64,000 nucleotides of DNA from Desmodus rotundus (Eukaryota; Chordata; Mammalia; Chiroptera; Phyllostomidae): positions 2,585,342 through 2,649,341 of the forward strand of contig NC_071399.1 of the NCBI RefSeq assembly GCF_022682495.2, in the 5' to 3' direction. This document shows, in pieces, positions 47,351 to 64,000 of this stretch. Position numbers and translations under genes: made by a program. The stretch's first letter is position 1; the number at the start of each line of letters is the position of its first letter. The notes under the pieces are model-generated. The model saw only the letters and a list, made by a program, of their open reading frames with translations, was not told where the DNA came from and did not search any database.

Positions 47351-49102
47351 CACCGCCCAGAGCCCCTCGAGGCATCAACAAGTGTGTCGGGCGGTGGGGG
47401 TCAGCGACTCCCTCCGCAGACCCCGCGTTTTGCAGCTTTGAGTGGGGGCCGCAACCTAGCCTGAATTAAGTGGGGGGAAGCTAAGGGGCCATGTATGTCA
47501 ATCCCAGGTCAAAACTAAGCCAGATCCCGCTTTCAGGGGGCAGTTACTGACAATCGATGACTCCAAATCCCAAGAGTTGCCATAACCTGACCCAATTCAA
47601 CATGGACCTGTGCCCACCTACCTCCGCTGCTCACATTACTCACAGCGCTTCCTGCTGCCGGCGGAAGGACACTGACCTCCAAATTCCTAAGACTGCCGGG
47701 AATGGAACGAGGGGTGTGCATAACTAAACAGAACGTTCTCCCCATCACTCACCGAATGGGGCCCTCCCCTTCACTCTCCCCAGAAGTCCTAGAGATAAGA
47801 GGGGAAGACAGACTCAACGTTTTGGGGTTCCTGTTTGGTTTGTGAGTCGTTTCTTAAGGCTGTTTCCTCACCTGGTGACCCCACCAGGCCTGACAAGGCT
47901 CTCTGACCCCACCCGCAGGACGTGGTGTGGGGGAGGGTTTTGCCCCTCGTTCCTTACAAAGTCCGGGATCATGGCAGGCTGCCCCCCCCCCCCGACTCCG
48001 TGGTTTTGTGACTTTGCTGCAGTGACTATAACTCTTTTTAGTAAAGCCAATGTTACAGCTCCAGGTGGATCCAGTATGCGTTTGCTGCGAGGTGAGCCAG
48101 GATCCAGAGCAGGGTGGAGGTGGGTCCCTTCTGTGGCCTCAAGGACACTGGGCCCTGACCACACGGTGACTCTAGGACTCTGGAGGGCAGCTAGGGGTTT
48201 GGGGGAGAACAGAGGGGACTTGTCACCGGGGTAAGCTCGCTCCCAGGGCCTTTGTGGCTTACTTACTCCAGAGCTCCGTAACCTGGCCAGCTACGAGTGT
48301 CCCTGATTCACCCACGAGGACCCTCAGGCCCAGACGGATGAGGGGATTTCTGCACAGTCACAGAATGAGCTGGAAAAAGAGCTGGGGGAGAGGCCAGGTC
48401 TCTCGGGCCACCCTGGTCTCCCCAGCACGTGGTTTCCCTCTAAGGTACAGTGAACCCAGGTCATCGCGTCCCCGGCTGACCGCACTTCAGGTAGAAGAAT
48501 GAAAAATACCAAGCCTCTGTTCTTTTATCAAATGCCCCATCTCTTAAAGCAAGTCAAAGACAAAGCGTCCCCTTTAAATCCAAACTTTTCCGGCCATCCT
48601 CAATTATCCCGGTTGGTTGTGTTTTGTTTGTTTGTGTCTTCTTAATTACAGCTTAAAGAACACACTAAGAACACAAACCCATATCGTTTATTCCGTTCCC
48701 AACCTCCTTGCCCCCTCCCCCACCCCAGCCGTGCCAATTTGAAAACGCACCAGAAAATTCCCCAGCGGGCTGGAAACCTGTCCGCGGCCAATTCCAGCTG
48801 GAAAGAATCGCGTTCCGCTGAGATGTAGGCCCCATTCATAATGGAAACCCTGACGGGCCATGCGGTAATTACAGTTTTGCCATAATGAATGTTTCTGTGT
48901 GGTCACAGTCCTGGATTTTTCCATGGTGTTTTTCCATGGGAGATTCCTCCCGGGGAGATGGGAACCGAAAATCTGGATTGTAGCTCCGACGGCACAGCGG
49001 GGTCTCTCCTGGCCCCTGGAGCTGGACGGTGGCGGTTGTGTTGACTTAGGGAGTCAGGACCGGCAAGGGGCACATCAGTCAGACCGAGTTTTGAAAGACT
49101 GG

Positions 49103-49132
49103 CGGGGTGGGGGGTAGGGGTGCGGGTGGGGG
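49103..49132 (+). repeat. G-rich tract, quadruplex-forming pattern
   Basis: GGGG, GGGGGG, GGGG, GGG and GGGGG runs with short loops (ggggtggggggtaggggtgc and on) meet the four-run G-quadruplex pattern. Confidence 0.75.
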
Positions 49133-50996
49133 TGTAGGAGCCACTTCAGGAGACTTCCCTCTCTCGCAGGTTTGTAACCACGAACTATTCGCTCTGCTCT
49201 CTGACTCCGCCGCCAAGGAAGATAGAAAATGAGGGTCCCGCTAACAGGTCTTAGGTGGCTGGCTGTCCTGACGGGCCTTGAACTTGGGTTTCAGCCCCAT
49301 GAGCTCACATCCCAGGGAACCTCCCAATCCTGGGGAGACCAGGATGGTTGGTCATCCTAAATACTACGGAAAACTGAATCAAATTCAGGACTGGACAGTA
49401 TCAGTCTATTTTAAAGACAGCAAGCGGATGAAGGTTGAAAGCAAAATCCTCACTTGGTGCTGGAAAGACTTCCGGTGGTTATTAGCACGTGACCGGAGAA
49501 CGACTCAGACACGGCTCAGAGGAACGAGAACACCTTCCACCTGGCACGGCAGCATGCGACGTGAAAAACTTAACAAGTCACTCCCGAGTCACTGGCTCCG
49601 CTACCCCCGGACTTCTGGCAGCCCAAGCCAATGAGGCATTGCATGGGCTAGAGGTCTTTCCAGGAGGCGGCTGCTGGGGCGCCGCCTCCCCAGGCCCCTG
49701 GGGTGACTGTGCCGGTGCCTCTCCTCTCTGCCAAGGGAGAGGGTGCAGGGAGAAGGAACTCGGAGGCTCAGTTGGGGAGTCAAGGTGAACCCCTGGGTCC
49801 CATGTAGCACCCGGATCAAGGGGCCCCCTTTCTGGCCCTGCTCTCCCTGGGGGTGCTCTGGGAGGTTTCCAGTAGACGTCCTAGGCCAGGCCTCACCAGG
49901 GATGACAGCTGAAGAAATAACCCTTCCCGATGCCAGCTCCCGAGCTCAAAGTTAAGCTTTGTACCCTTCATTAGCCTTCAAGGGGGGCCTCATTCAAGTT
50001 TAGGAAGTGGTCACTAGAGGACAAAGACCTGCAGAGTACAAGGCTATGCCAGGGGACCGGGTTGGGGCAGGTTCCCTACCTGGCTATTCTTGAGTCGAGC
50101 CTTGGAGGACAAAGGGTGGGGGTAGGGATCTGTAGGAGTTGGGGAGGAGGTTCCGATTCCTGTTTGGGGGAGAGATGGGGGAGGCCCCCAATATGCTGTA
50201 ACAGCACAGCGACATCACTGCGGATGATTCTTTGCTGTTAGCGAACTCCCTTTCCTGTCCATTGACCTGCCCTGGCAGAAGTCCTCTGCCCCTGTCTTGC
50301 ACTGGCTTGTGTGACTGCTCTGTGAGCTTGCTGCAGGAAATGCTTGCCCACACTCTCAGTCTGTGGGAGCTGGGTTATGCTCCCCTGGGGGCCTGAATAT
50401 TGTCCCCGAACACAGGGGTGTTTGGAAAAGGCCAGAAGTCCACCAGCACCCAGCCCTCCGTGTGTGGGCCACCTTCCACTCAGTGGGCGACGATGGCTTG
50501 TCCTCCCTCAGCTAAGAGGGAAGGCTTTCAGAAATGAGGGAAGGCCAAGGAAGCAGTGTGAAGCCAGAAGTGCAGAAGAGGAGCCCAGCCCGGTCCGCGG
50601 GAAGGAGGGCTGTGCATTTAACTGGAAAATACCCTTAGGTTCCCCCGCAGAGACCAGGGGAGACCTGTGCACTTCAAATCGGTTGCCGATTAGAGACACA
50701 CATTTCCCATCCGCTTCCACCGAGGGCTACGTCCTCTTACTAAAACTTCCATAAAACAGAGCCGCTGGAACACATTTTAACGCAGATCAATAATGGCGCA
50801 TGTCAGGAGAAGCCAGCGAACTGTAACAAGCATGAGGAATAAAACAGGACTCTGGGTTTCAACTCTGGGTGGCCCAGGAGCCACGACAAAACCGCACAGC
50901 ACGATCGAGATCGCAGAGTCCACGGAAGGCTGCAGGCGATTTTGGTCGGGGACCTTTCCTGCTCCCTCTGCGTCAGACAGTCTCCTACGGGGGACC

Positions 50997-57226
<6,230 letters not shown>

Positions 57227-57340
57227 TCAAGGGCAGCTGACCTAGTCTAGGGCTGAGAAAACCGAGACCAGCTTCAGCCACGCTTACCAGATGCCCTGCA
57301 ACTATGCCCTGGAGTTCCAGAAAGGGTTTAGTGGGGGGGG

Positions 57341-57520
57341 GGGTCAAGCTCATTTTCACTGGGGGCCACATCAGCCTTGCGGTTGCCTTCAAAGGGCCGA
57401 AATAATTTTAGGGCTGTGTAAATGTAAGTACTCCTTAACCAGTGGCAAGGAGCTCTACATTTGGCCCTTTGAAGGCAACCGCAAGGCTGATGTGGTCCCT
57501 GGTGAAAATGAGCTTGACCC
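57341..57520. mobile_element. Palindromic hAT-like MITE with 60-bp inverted repeats
   Basis: 57341-57403 (gggtcaagctcattttcact ...) and 57459-57520 (... gaaaatgagcttgaccc) are reverse complements over about 62 bases with roughly four differences, around a 55-base AT-rich loop. The end sequence and long inverted arms fit a non-autonomous DNA transposon. I believe it belongs to a hAT-type family; the name is not asserted. It would fold as a strong hairpin. Confidence 0.85.
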
Positions 57521-58474
57521 CTGGTTTGGAAGGTGCCTAGGCAGCGGAGGGCACACCATTTTGCAGTCACTGCTATGAGAGCTGTCTGCGGTGCAGCTAT
57601 AGTTTTCATTTTTTTAATCCTCACACGGGGACAAGTTTTCATTGCTCTTAGAGATTACGAAAGTGAGGAAGGGAAAGAGAAATAGGACCAAATACATCTG
57701 CTATGTAAAAATACGCAGAAAGGGAAAAAGATGCTCAGATACTAATGTTGGTTTTCTCTGGGTTATGGGATTGCTGGGTTATGGTGTTTTACTGTTTCTT
57801 TACATTTTTCTTTGTTATATGTATTTTCAGTTACCAGATGATATTTCTATAGTCAGAAAACTTTTTGTAAATAAGATAAAATGTAAAAAATATTTCTTTC
57901 GCGATCGGGAAAAAGCCGAAACAAAGCTTACATAAAATTCCTATAAAGGTTCTTATCGGTGATTGGGGATTCCTACAGAGACACTAAAAGGTACGCAGCC
58001 ACGCTGACCCCGTGGACAGGCAAGTGGTGTTTCCATATGGGAAGGCTGAATATTGGGGGAAATGACCTTTCCTTTAAAATATATGTGGATTAGTAAAAAA
58101 GAAAGAGAAAAGTAGAACTTAAAAATAAGACTCTGAAAGTATCCAAAAATAATTAAGCAAAAGAGAATTGCTAATGAATTGTTGAAAAGAGAGAGAACAT
58201 GTAGGAGAGAGTTGCCCCCTACCCCGCCCCCCCAGTTAAGGTCCAGGGGGGCTGAGAAAATCCAGGGCAGGGCCCCTTGTTAGTGCCAGGATCTTTGGAC
58301 CTCAGGGAAGGGTGGCAGACTCGGCAGGCAGCCGCCGAAGGCCAAAGCCTCCAAGAAAAATATTAAATTTTATATTTTCCTGTTGATGATAATCTACGCA
58401 TTGTTATAACCTTATTTCAGTCCATGCAGATTTATTCATTTATTCACGTATTTGACGAGTGCTCATGGAGAGCT

Positions 58475-58490
58475 GCCACACGGGGGCGCT
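58475..58490 (+). promoter_or_regulatory. CTCF-like motif
   Basis: GCCACACGGGGGCGCT matches the CTCF core well (CCAC..GGGGGCGCT). Confidence 0.5.
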
Positions 58491-59242
58491 GTGTGATGGC
58501 CAATCAGCTCTTTCTTACCCAATAACTAAAGCTGAATACCGATAAATAACTTTGGTTTCTGGATTTGTATTAGCTCCTAATCCTTCGGTGCTAAGAAACC
58601 CGACAGAATGATTTCATCGGGTTGGTTCCTGTGCCTGCCACTGGTGGATTGGCGGGCTGTAAAGCCCAAATGACAGAAAGCAGCCGACCCCCTGAAAACC
58701 GATGCACGGATCGCGCATCTTGTACCACGCGATGAATTCGCTGAAGGTGGATCCACCAAGGTACCAATGTGCTGAATAGAGGAATTTTTCACAAATTCTA
58801 GTTGCACCATGTCTTCATCATTTTAATTTCGCTGCTGCCACTTCCCCAAATGTCTCGTCTATACTTGAATCAGGAACTCTTCAAGTGCTCGCTTTTTTTG
58901 TGTCAGTATGGATGGCGGCCCTTCAGTGAAGTTCGTGACGTCCATTTTTGCAGGTGAGACTTGCCTGGACTCCTACTTCTGCGCCTGCACTAGTGTCTGA
59001 CCTACCCCCGCCCCACCTTGCCCCTCCCCCAACCCCCCAATCCTGTGCCCGACACACCCCGGGTCTGTTGAATTGTTTGAGACACAACTTAACGTTGTAG
59101 GACGTTAGGCCACTAGGGATCCTGTATTCAGAGAGTTGGCTTTGGAAAATTAGATGACGCAGAATTGATCAATGCGTGATTGTTGGTTTTGAGATGACTG
59201 ATAAAATCCTAGAGCCCGGAAGAGCCCATAGTACGCCAATTT

Positions 59243-59258
59243 GCCACTAGATGGCGCC
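59243..59258 (+). promoter_or_regulatory. Strong CTCF-like motif
   Basis: GCCACTAGATGGCGCC is a classical CTCF core (CCACTAGATGGCG). It is the second plus-oriented motif within 770 bases. Confidence 0.6.
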
Positions 59259-61519
59259 CGGAGAAGGTAAAGTGCTCAGCCCGCTTTCCCTGGGAGCAGG
59301 CGGAAAGGATCCTTAAACCGACCCTTTGCAGAGGGCCTGAACCTGCTTTGAACCTGCTGTTGACGAGTGATACGCAGGTGCCCGTCAGTGAATGACGGGG
59401 CCGGAGACCTGGGGCTTCCTCCTGCAGAAGCACCACGTAAAGAAGAGTTGCCGAGGGGTCTGTTCAGGGTCCATCTCACAGGGGAAGGCCTGGTGGGCGG
59501 GGGTGGGGGGGGGCTCGTCCCCTCAGCTAAGGATGGCCAGCTCCCAGCCACACCAGCTCAGGAACCGCAGCAGGCCCTCCTTGCAGGGCTGCGGCGTCTG
59601 CTGCTTCGCCTGGTGGGGATGTAACAGAGCCGTCCCCTGGCGAGTACAGAGAGGAAAGGATTTTAAGACATTCTCACCGCAACGCACAGGAGTGACTCAC
59701 CTTTGTAACACAGGTGCACGTGCGAATATTTCAAGAGCTTCACTTTCAAAGTTGTCCTTGTAAAAGCAGAGAGAGTGAGTGACTCTGCCGATTAAGGGGC
59801 TTCTCAAGTCCTGTCTGACTTTTCCTTTGTTGTGGTAAATGCTGGGTCTTCCTGTTGCTCATAAAAAGAGTAATTGTCGCCCAAATGAGCAGGTGCGATT
59901 CTGAAATTCGTGCCTTCTCTCTCCCTTCCTCCCGTCCTCTTTTTCTCCCTTCTTGTCATTACTTTGGACAATGATTCCATCACTTTTCCTCACGTGCTGC
60001 AAAGTCGTCCCGAATTACATGTGGTTTTTAATGTCATGTTTGTCCACCCTGCTTCCCGCACAGTCTTCCCTCCACACCCTCCAGGTCCCAGCTCCCAGCG
60101 GCAGCCACGTTCCCAGTGAACTTGGCATCCTGCGGTCCCTGTGATGTTTCCAGGGCCAGACTTTTGGGGGGCCACACGGCCCTACCCGGCCCACCCCGTC
60201 CTCCCCTACATGCGTCCCCCCTTCCCCTTCCCACTGGTGCGGAGGCGATTTTCCCGTGTGTGGCCATCACTGAGGTTCGACTGAGTAGAACTCAGGCTGT
60301 GCCTGGAGAGAGGCTCCGAGCTGAGGAGCTGCGGTGGTGGGTGGCCTGAACGCCGACTGTTTTGCCACCAAGGATCTGGTCGGGACGCTGTGGCTGTGGT
60401 TCAGCTTAGGCTGCCTTGGCGCCTTTCACATGGGCCACCTACTGGGTGAAAAAGACCTCGGAAGATAGAGGCTGGGGCTGTGCCTCGGAAGGGGGCCCGT
60501 GGGGAGACTCGGAGCCTGGATGGACGTCCCAGGTAGGGGACAGGGGCAGGGGTTGCCCTGGAGGGCTGTGTGGAGATCCAGCAAATGCAGCCCATGAGAG
60601 GGCCGGCTCAGCAGCCTGCAACCCAGGGGAGGCATGAGGGCTAATTAGAAAAGCACCGGCCAGAGACCCGCCGACCTAAGTAAGGGTGGTTCCTCCGAGA
60701 GAGCGAACGCTAAGCGCCCCTCCTCCTACCCAAAGGACTAAATACAAGGGAGGAAGACAGGCCAGTGGGAGTACCTCTTCCCAACCCTTCCAGCCCCCAA
60801 AGCTCAGGTCCAGACCGCAGCGGGCAGGGGAAGAGCCTCGAACAGGACGCGAGGTTGAAGTTTGAAAACAGGCACGTCTACATCTGAGGAGCCAGAAGGG
60901 CATCTCTAACTAAAGATCTAAACGTTACTAAACCCTCACAGAGTCCAGCTGAGATGCTGTTTGTTGGCAGCTTTTGGAAGAAGAAACCGTTTCAAGCTTG
61001 TGACCCACTGAGTGGCAATGTTTCAGTTTCCTGAGTGAATCTCGTAAACATTTCATGGTCTCATTGCCACGAGTGCCGTGATTTTAAGGGAGGAAAAGGT
61101 AAGAGCCTGTGAGCTTGAAGGAACCTGTCCCAGGAGGCGTGCTGGGGGGGCGGGGCAGGGCCCCGCTGGGGTCCGCCGGGGTCCCCTGTGTCCGTACCAC
61201 TCAGTGTGGTCCCCGAGGCCGTTTTCAGGTTCAGCTGGGCTGGCTCTCCCCGGCTCCCCAGTCTCCGAGCCCCTGCTGGCAGGCGGCACCTCTCAGGTAG
61301 GGGGATTCTGAGTCAGCCCTGAGTCACGGAAGGAGGTTCTTCCTCCCTCAGAAGCAGAAAAACCGGCTTAGCAGTGTCACTGGCAGAGATGTTAGGGGAG
61401 CCACCAGCAGGTGGCTGTCAGGCTCTCTGTCACCGACCAGCCATTGTCCTGCCCACGGCGCCGAGAGTGAGGTCCATCCCCTGGGGTCCATCGCTGTGTC
61501 GGTGGTACTCATGGGTTCT

Positions 61520-61640
61520 CCGAATCCTCACATCACCCGGGGTAAATTTGTTCTACTCTTGTTATGTCCTTGAGAAAGCCAAGGGTCAGAGAAGGTAGGC
61601 GCCTGTCCAAAGCCCCGGGCCCGTGCGACCGGGAAATCTG
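61520..61640 (+). repeat. MIR-like relic
   Basis: 'ccgaatcctcacatcacccg' followed by 'gaaagccaagggtcagagaa' and 'cctgtccaaagccccgggc' is a diverged MIR-type order. Confidence 0.4.
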
Positions 61641-62699
61641 CATGTCCACCTGGATCCATTGTGACCGACTTTGGTGGCGGGTCCTGGATGCAGGGAGCAG
61701 ATACCCCGGTGGCTGGAGAGAGTGGATCTGAGGGGAGATGGGCTCCCTGAGCACAAAGCGAAGGAGGAGACAAACACAGCATATGCAGGCACAGGGGAGA
61801 AGCTGGATTGGAACGAGTGGCCGAGGCCGAGGCAGGGACAGCCTTTGGGGGTGGGGGCAGGTGGTGAAAGGGCAGCTGCCCAGATGACTCTGCCCCCAGG
61901 TAGGGTTCTGATGCCTGCGTGGCAGGGAGCCTCTGCCCACACTGTACCCTGGTTTTCACAGAGCAGAGCAGCTGGGCCAGTCACAAAGCACCCAACTTGA
62001 ACTCTGATGCGGGCAGCCGCCCTCTGTCCCTCCCACTGGGTGCACGCAGATGCTGCCAGGCTAGGGGAGGGGCTCCCTCGGCTTCCAGCGGGTTTGCCTT
62101 TCCTGAGCCCATTTTCCTGCCCGTCAGGGAGCACACAGCAATGAGTGGGGTTGCTGTGTGGCTGCAAGGGGGACGCTCAGGGGGTTAATGTATCTGAGAG
62201 GTGACATGTGACTAAGGTCTGCAATCTGGGCCAGGGACCAAGAGGCCAGAGCCTGCAGTAGTTCAAACCAGCCACACTTCCTGAGTCAGAAGAGAGTGTG
62301 CTTGGAGTCACTCACCGTGGGGACACTCCAAGTTCTCGGTCATTGATCACATTAGCGGACAAGAGAGCATGTCATGTTAGGTCTCAATGCTTCACAGGCA
62401 AGTGTAACTGCAGGGCTTGTTTCTCTCCCAACATCTGTCCCACTGCCCGTGGTCACACCTACTGGAATCCACGACACACCTCTGCTATTGCCCAGTCCGT
62501 ATTTCAGCCTATCGGACTACCTCAAACATTTCTTTCTGCAATTGGTCTCTCCAGCACAGGATCCACACCAGGCCCGCAGGGGCTGCTTGGTCTCCTTTCT
62601 GTCTTCTGGAACAGTGCCCTGCTGCTGGACGCAGGGAGGAACCAGGTCGCCAGCCCCGTGGCGTGGCTCACGTTCTGGGTCTGATGGATCGCTTCCTTG

Positions 62700-62990
62700 A
62701 GCTGTTGCTTTTCTTGTTTCTCTACCTTCTGTGTTTCTTGCAAAGGGATTATTAGGTCTACAGACTCGATTAAGTTCAGGTTCAATGGCTTTTGGCCAGA
62801 GTATTCCATAGGTGGCGCTGGGTACATCCTACCACATGGCAACAGAAGGCCCGTGAGTGCCTGTCTCTCACTCTGAGTGAAGGACAAACTTGGTCGCTGA
62901 GCTTAGCTGGTGGCAGCCTTCTCTCCATCATCAAATCCCCGCCACACTTTTCACAGATGGTTTTAAATCCACTGACTATCAAACCCACCG
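62700..62990 (-). repeat. Old interspersed-repeat relic, family uncertain
   Basis: 'tttttggccagagtattcca'-like and 'ataggtggcgctgggtacat', then 'cttggtcgctgagcttagct' and 'ggtggcagccttctctccat', resemble a common ancient mammalian repeat 3' region. A minus-strand frame of 121 codons crosses it but is probably spurious. The CCATAGGTGGCGCTGG stretch also resembles a CTCF core. Confidence 0.35.
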
Positions 62991-64000
62991 ACAGATGATT
63001 TATATCTGTGATTTCATTCAGGGATGCTGGAGATTCTCTATAAAGAAGGTCTTTCCTTCTATAACTATTATTATGCTAAAATACAGTTTGGACCAGCAAG
63101 GCAGAGTAAGAGCTTCACCGTTTCTGCTTCCCCGTGTCAGGAGGGATAGGCTGCTGCCCCTCACACTCCAGTTGTCGGCAGTTTTGTTCTTTACGTGCCC
63201 TTGTGAACGCAGGGCTGTCAGATGTTTAACGTTTCATTCATCCGCAGTCATGGCTCCCTGCCGTGACGATGAAGGCTCCGTCCTCGTCCCCCGGGCCCCC
63301 TCTGGTTTGGAGGGGACCATCGGTGTTCGCTTTCTTCCCTCCTTTCCAGCGCCGCGAGGTACCACCTGTACGAGTCTGGTTCAGACCTGGGCTCTGCTCT
63401 CTCCCTAAATAACCCTGGTCTTCCCAGTGGGGACAAGTGGAGACGGCAGCCCAGCCAGAGCCTGAGGGGCCTGCACGGTTGCTGCCGGTCACTGTGTTTC
63501 CAGGGCCAGAGGCTAAGAATTACTCTTTGTTGAGGGGAGAATAAGAGCGATTGTTCCAATGCAAATGTAAGAGTAGAGGATTGTAATGCTACTTTTCCTT
63601 GCATTTGAATCCTCTCTCACAGTGCGAACCTCGAACCTCGGTTCTTAGAATTTTCCGCCCCGACTATCATGTGGAGCGTATCAGACTCCACGGTCTCGCA
63701 AACGCAGCACCACGAGCCCTCGTGGGCACTCCCCTGGACGCACCAGCTGACACGGCTTCGCCGCCCGTTTCTGCGTGGAGCTGTTTGGGAGGACGTTGCA
63801 GACACCAGGACAGCTCAGTTCCATGTGTCTCCTGAGCACGGGGTGTGCACAGCGCCAGTGCCCGTTCCCGTGATGCACAGTACAGCGGGCAGCTGGGAGT
63901 GGAGGGCCGCGGGCCCAGGGCCTGTGGGTGCCCTGATGCCAGTGGTGCCCGGCAGGTGGCCAGTCACTTGTGGTTTTAACTGTGTGTGGTCCAAGGAAGA

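Larger units (their letters stand above)
32226..50996. other. Intergenic interval between AGPAT5 and XKR5
   Basis: This is about 18.8 kb between two convergent genes, and I can support no gene in it. The largest open frames (minus 34479-35666, plus 39867-41123) have GC-driven composition, no family similarity and no splice or promoter context. The interval holds a SINE head at 33927, antisense L1 pieces, a MIR, G-rich tracts, CTCF-like motifs and a small CpG island near 47.1 kb. AT-rich non-repeat blocks occur at about 44.4-45.1 kb and 48.5-48.95 kb. Confidence 0.75.

Noticed and set aside
58577..58810. 77-codon minus-strand frame in a low-repeat stretch
   Set aside because: Protein-like composition but no recognisable family or splice context; likely an unidentified repeat or chance.
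62522..62887. 121-codon minus-strand frame resembling repeat-encoded sequence
   Set aside because: It crosses an old interspersed-repeat relic and includes no intact domain; treated as spurious.

Overview
This is a vertebrate, specifically mammalian, nuclear window, and almost certainly from a bat. There are no bacterial-style operons. The coding content is short exons with GT/AG splice sites separated by kilobases of interspersed repeats. Several tRNA-derived SINEs have the bat (VES-like) layout: a 'ccctggcc/ctgg...gtgtggctc' head, a 'ggttcgattcc' B box, a 'gagaggcaac...tctctccctc' body and an A-rich tail with AATAAATAAA. A mariner relic and two MITE-like palindromes also fit a bat genome, where DNA transposons have been active recently.

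Left half (1-32.2 kb, plus strand): a complete AGPAT5 gene, the lysophosphatidic acid acyltransferase epsilon. A CpG-island promoter with CCAAT and GC boxes precedes the ATG at 414. Eight coding exons (414-632, 9037-9106, 14256-14371, 15902-15991, 20006-20096, 27308-27469, 27942-28065, 29902-30127) join in frame to 365 codons, all with GT..AG introns. The probable 3' UTR runs to a polyadenylation signal near 32.2 kb. The introns hold bat SINEs, L1 fragments, a mariner nested inside an L1, MIR relics and simple repeats.

Middle (32.2-51.0 kb): a GC-rich intergenic interval with no gene I can support. It holds antisense L1 3' ends, a MIR, G-rich tracts, a small orphan CpG island near 47.1 kb and several CTCF-like motifs. 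The long open frames here are chance frames.

Right part (51.0-57.0 kb, minus strand): the 3' portion of XKR5, an XK-related multi-pass membrane protein. Two internal exons (57026-56858 and 53980-53869) are intact. The terminal exon (52188 downward) starts intact, but its C-terminal tail is broken by a 1-base deletion, a 7-base tandem duplication and a frame change at a C15 run. Upstream XKR5 exons are not visible and probably lie beyond 64 kb. AGPAT5 and XKR5 face each other tail to tail, as in the human 8p23.1 order as I recall it. From 57.0 to 64.0 kb I see intronic or flanking DNA with a 180-bp palindromic hAT-like MITE, CTCF-like motifs and old repeat relics.

I found no unknown multi-gene system. 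The most notable observations are the decaying XKR5 tail, the L1/mariner nested insertion, the SINE-borne and clustered CTCF-like motifs, and the orphan CpG island.
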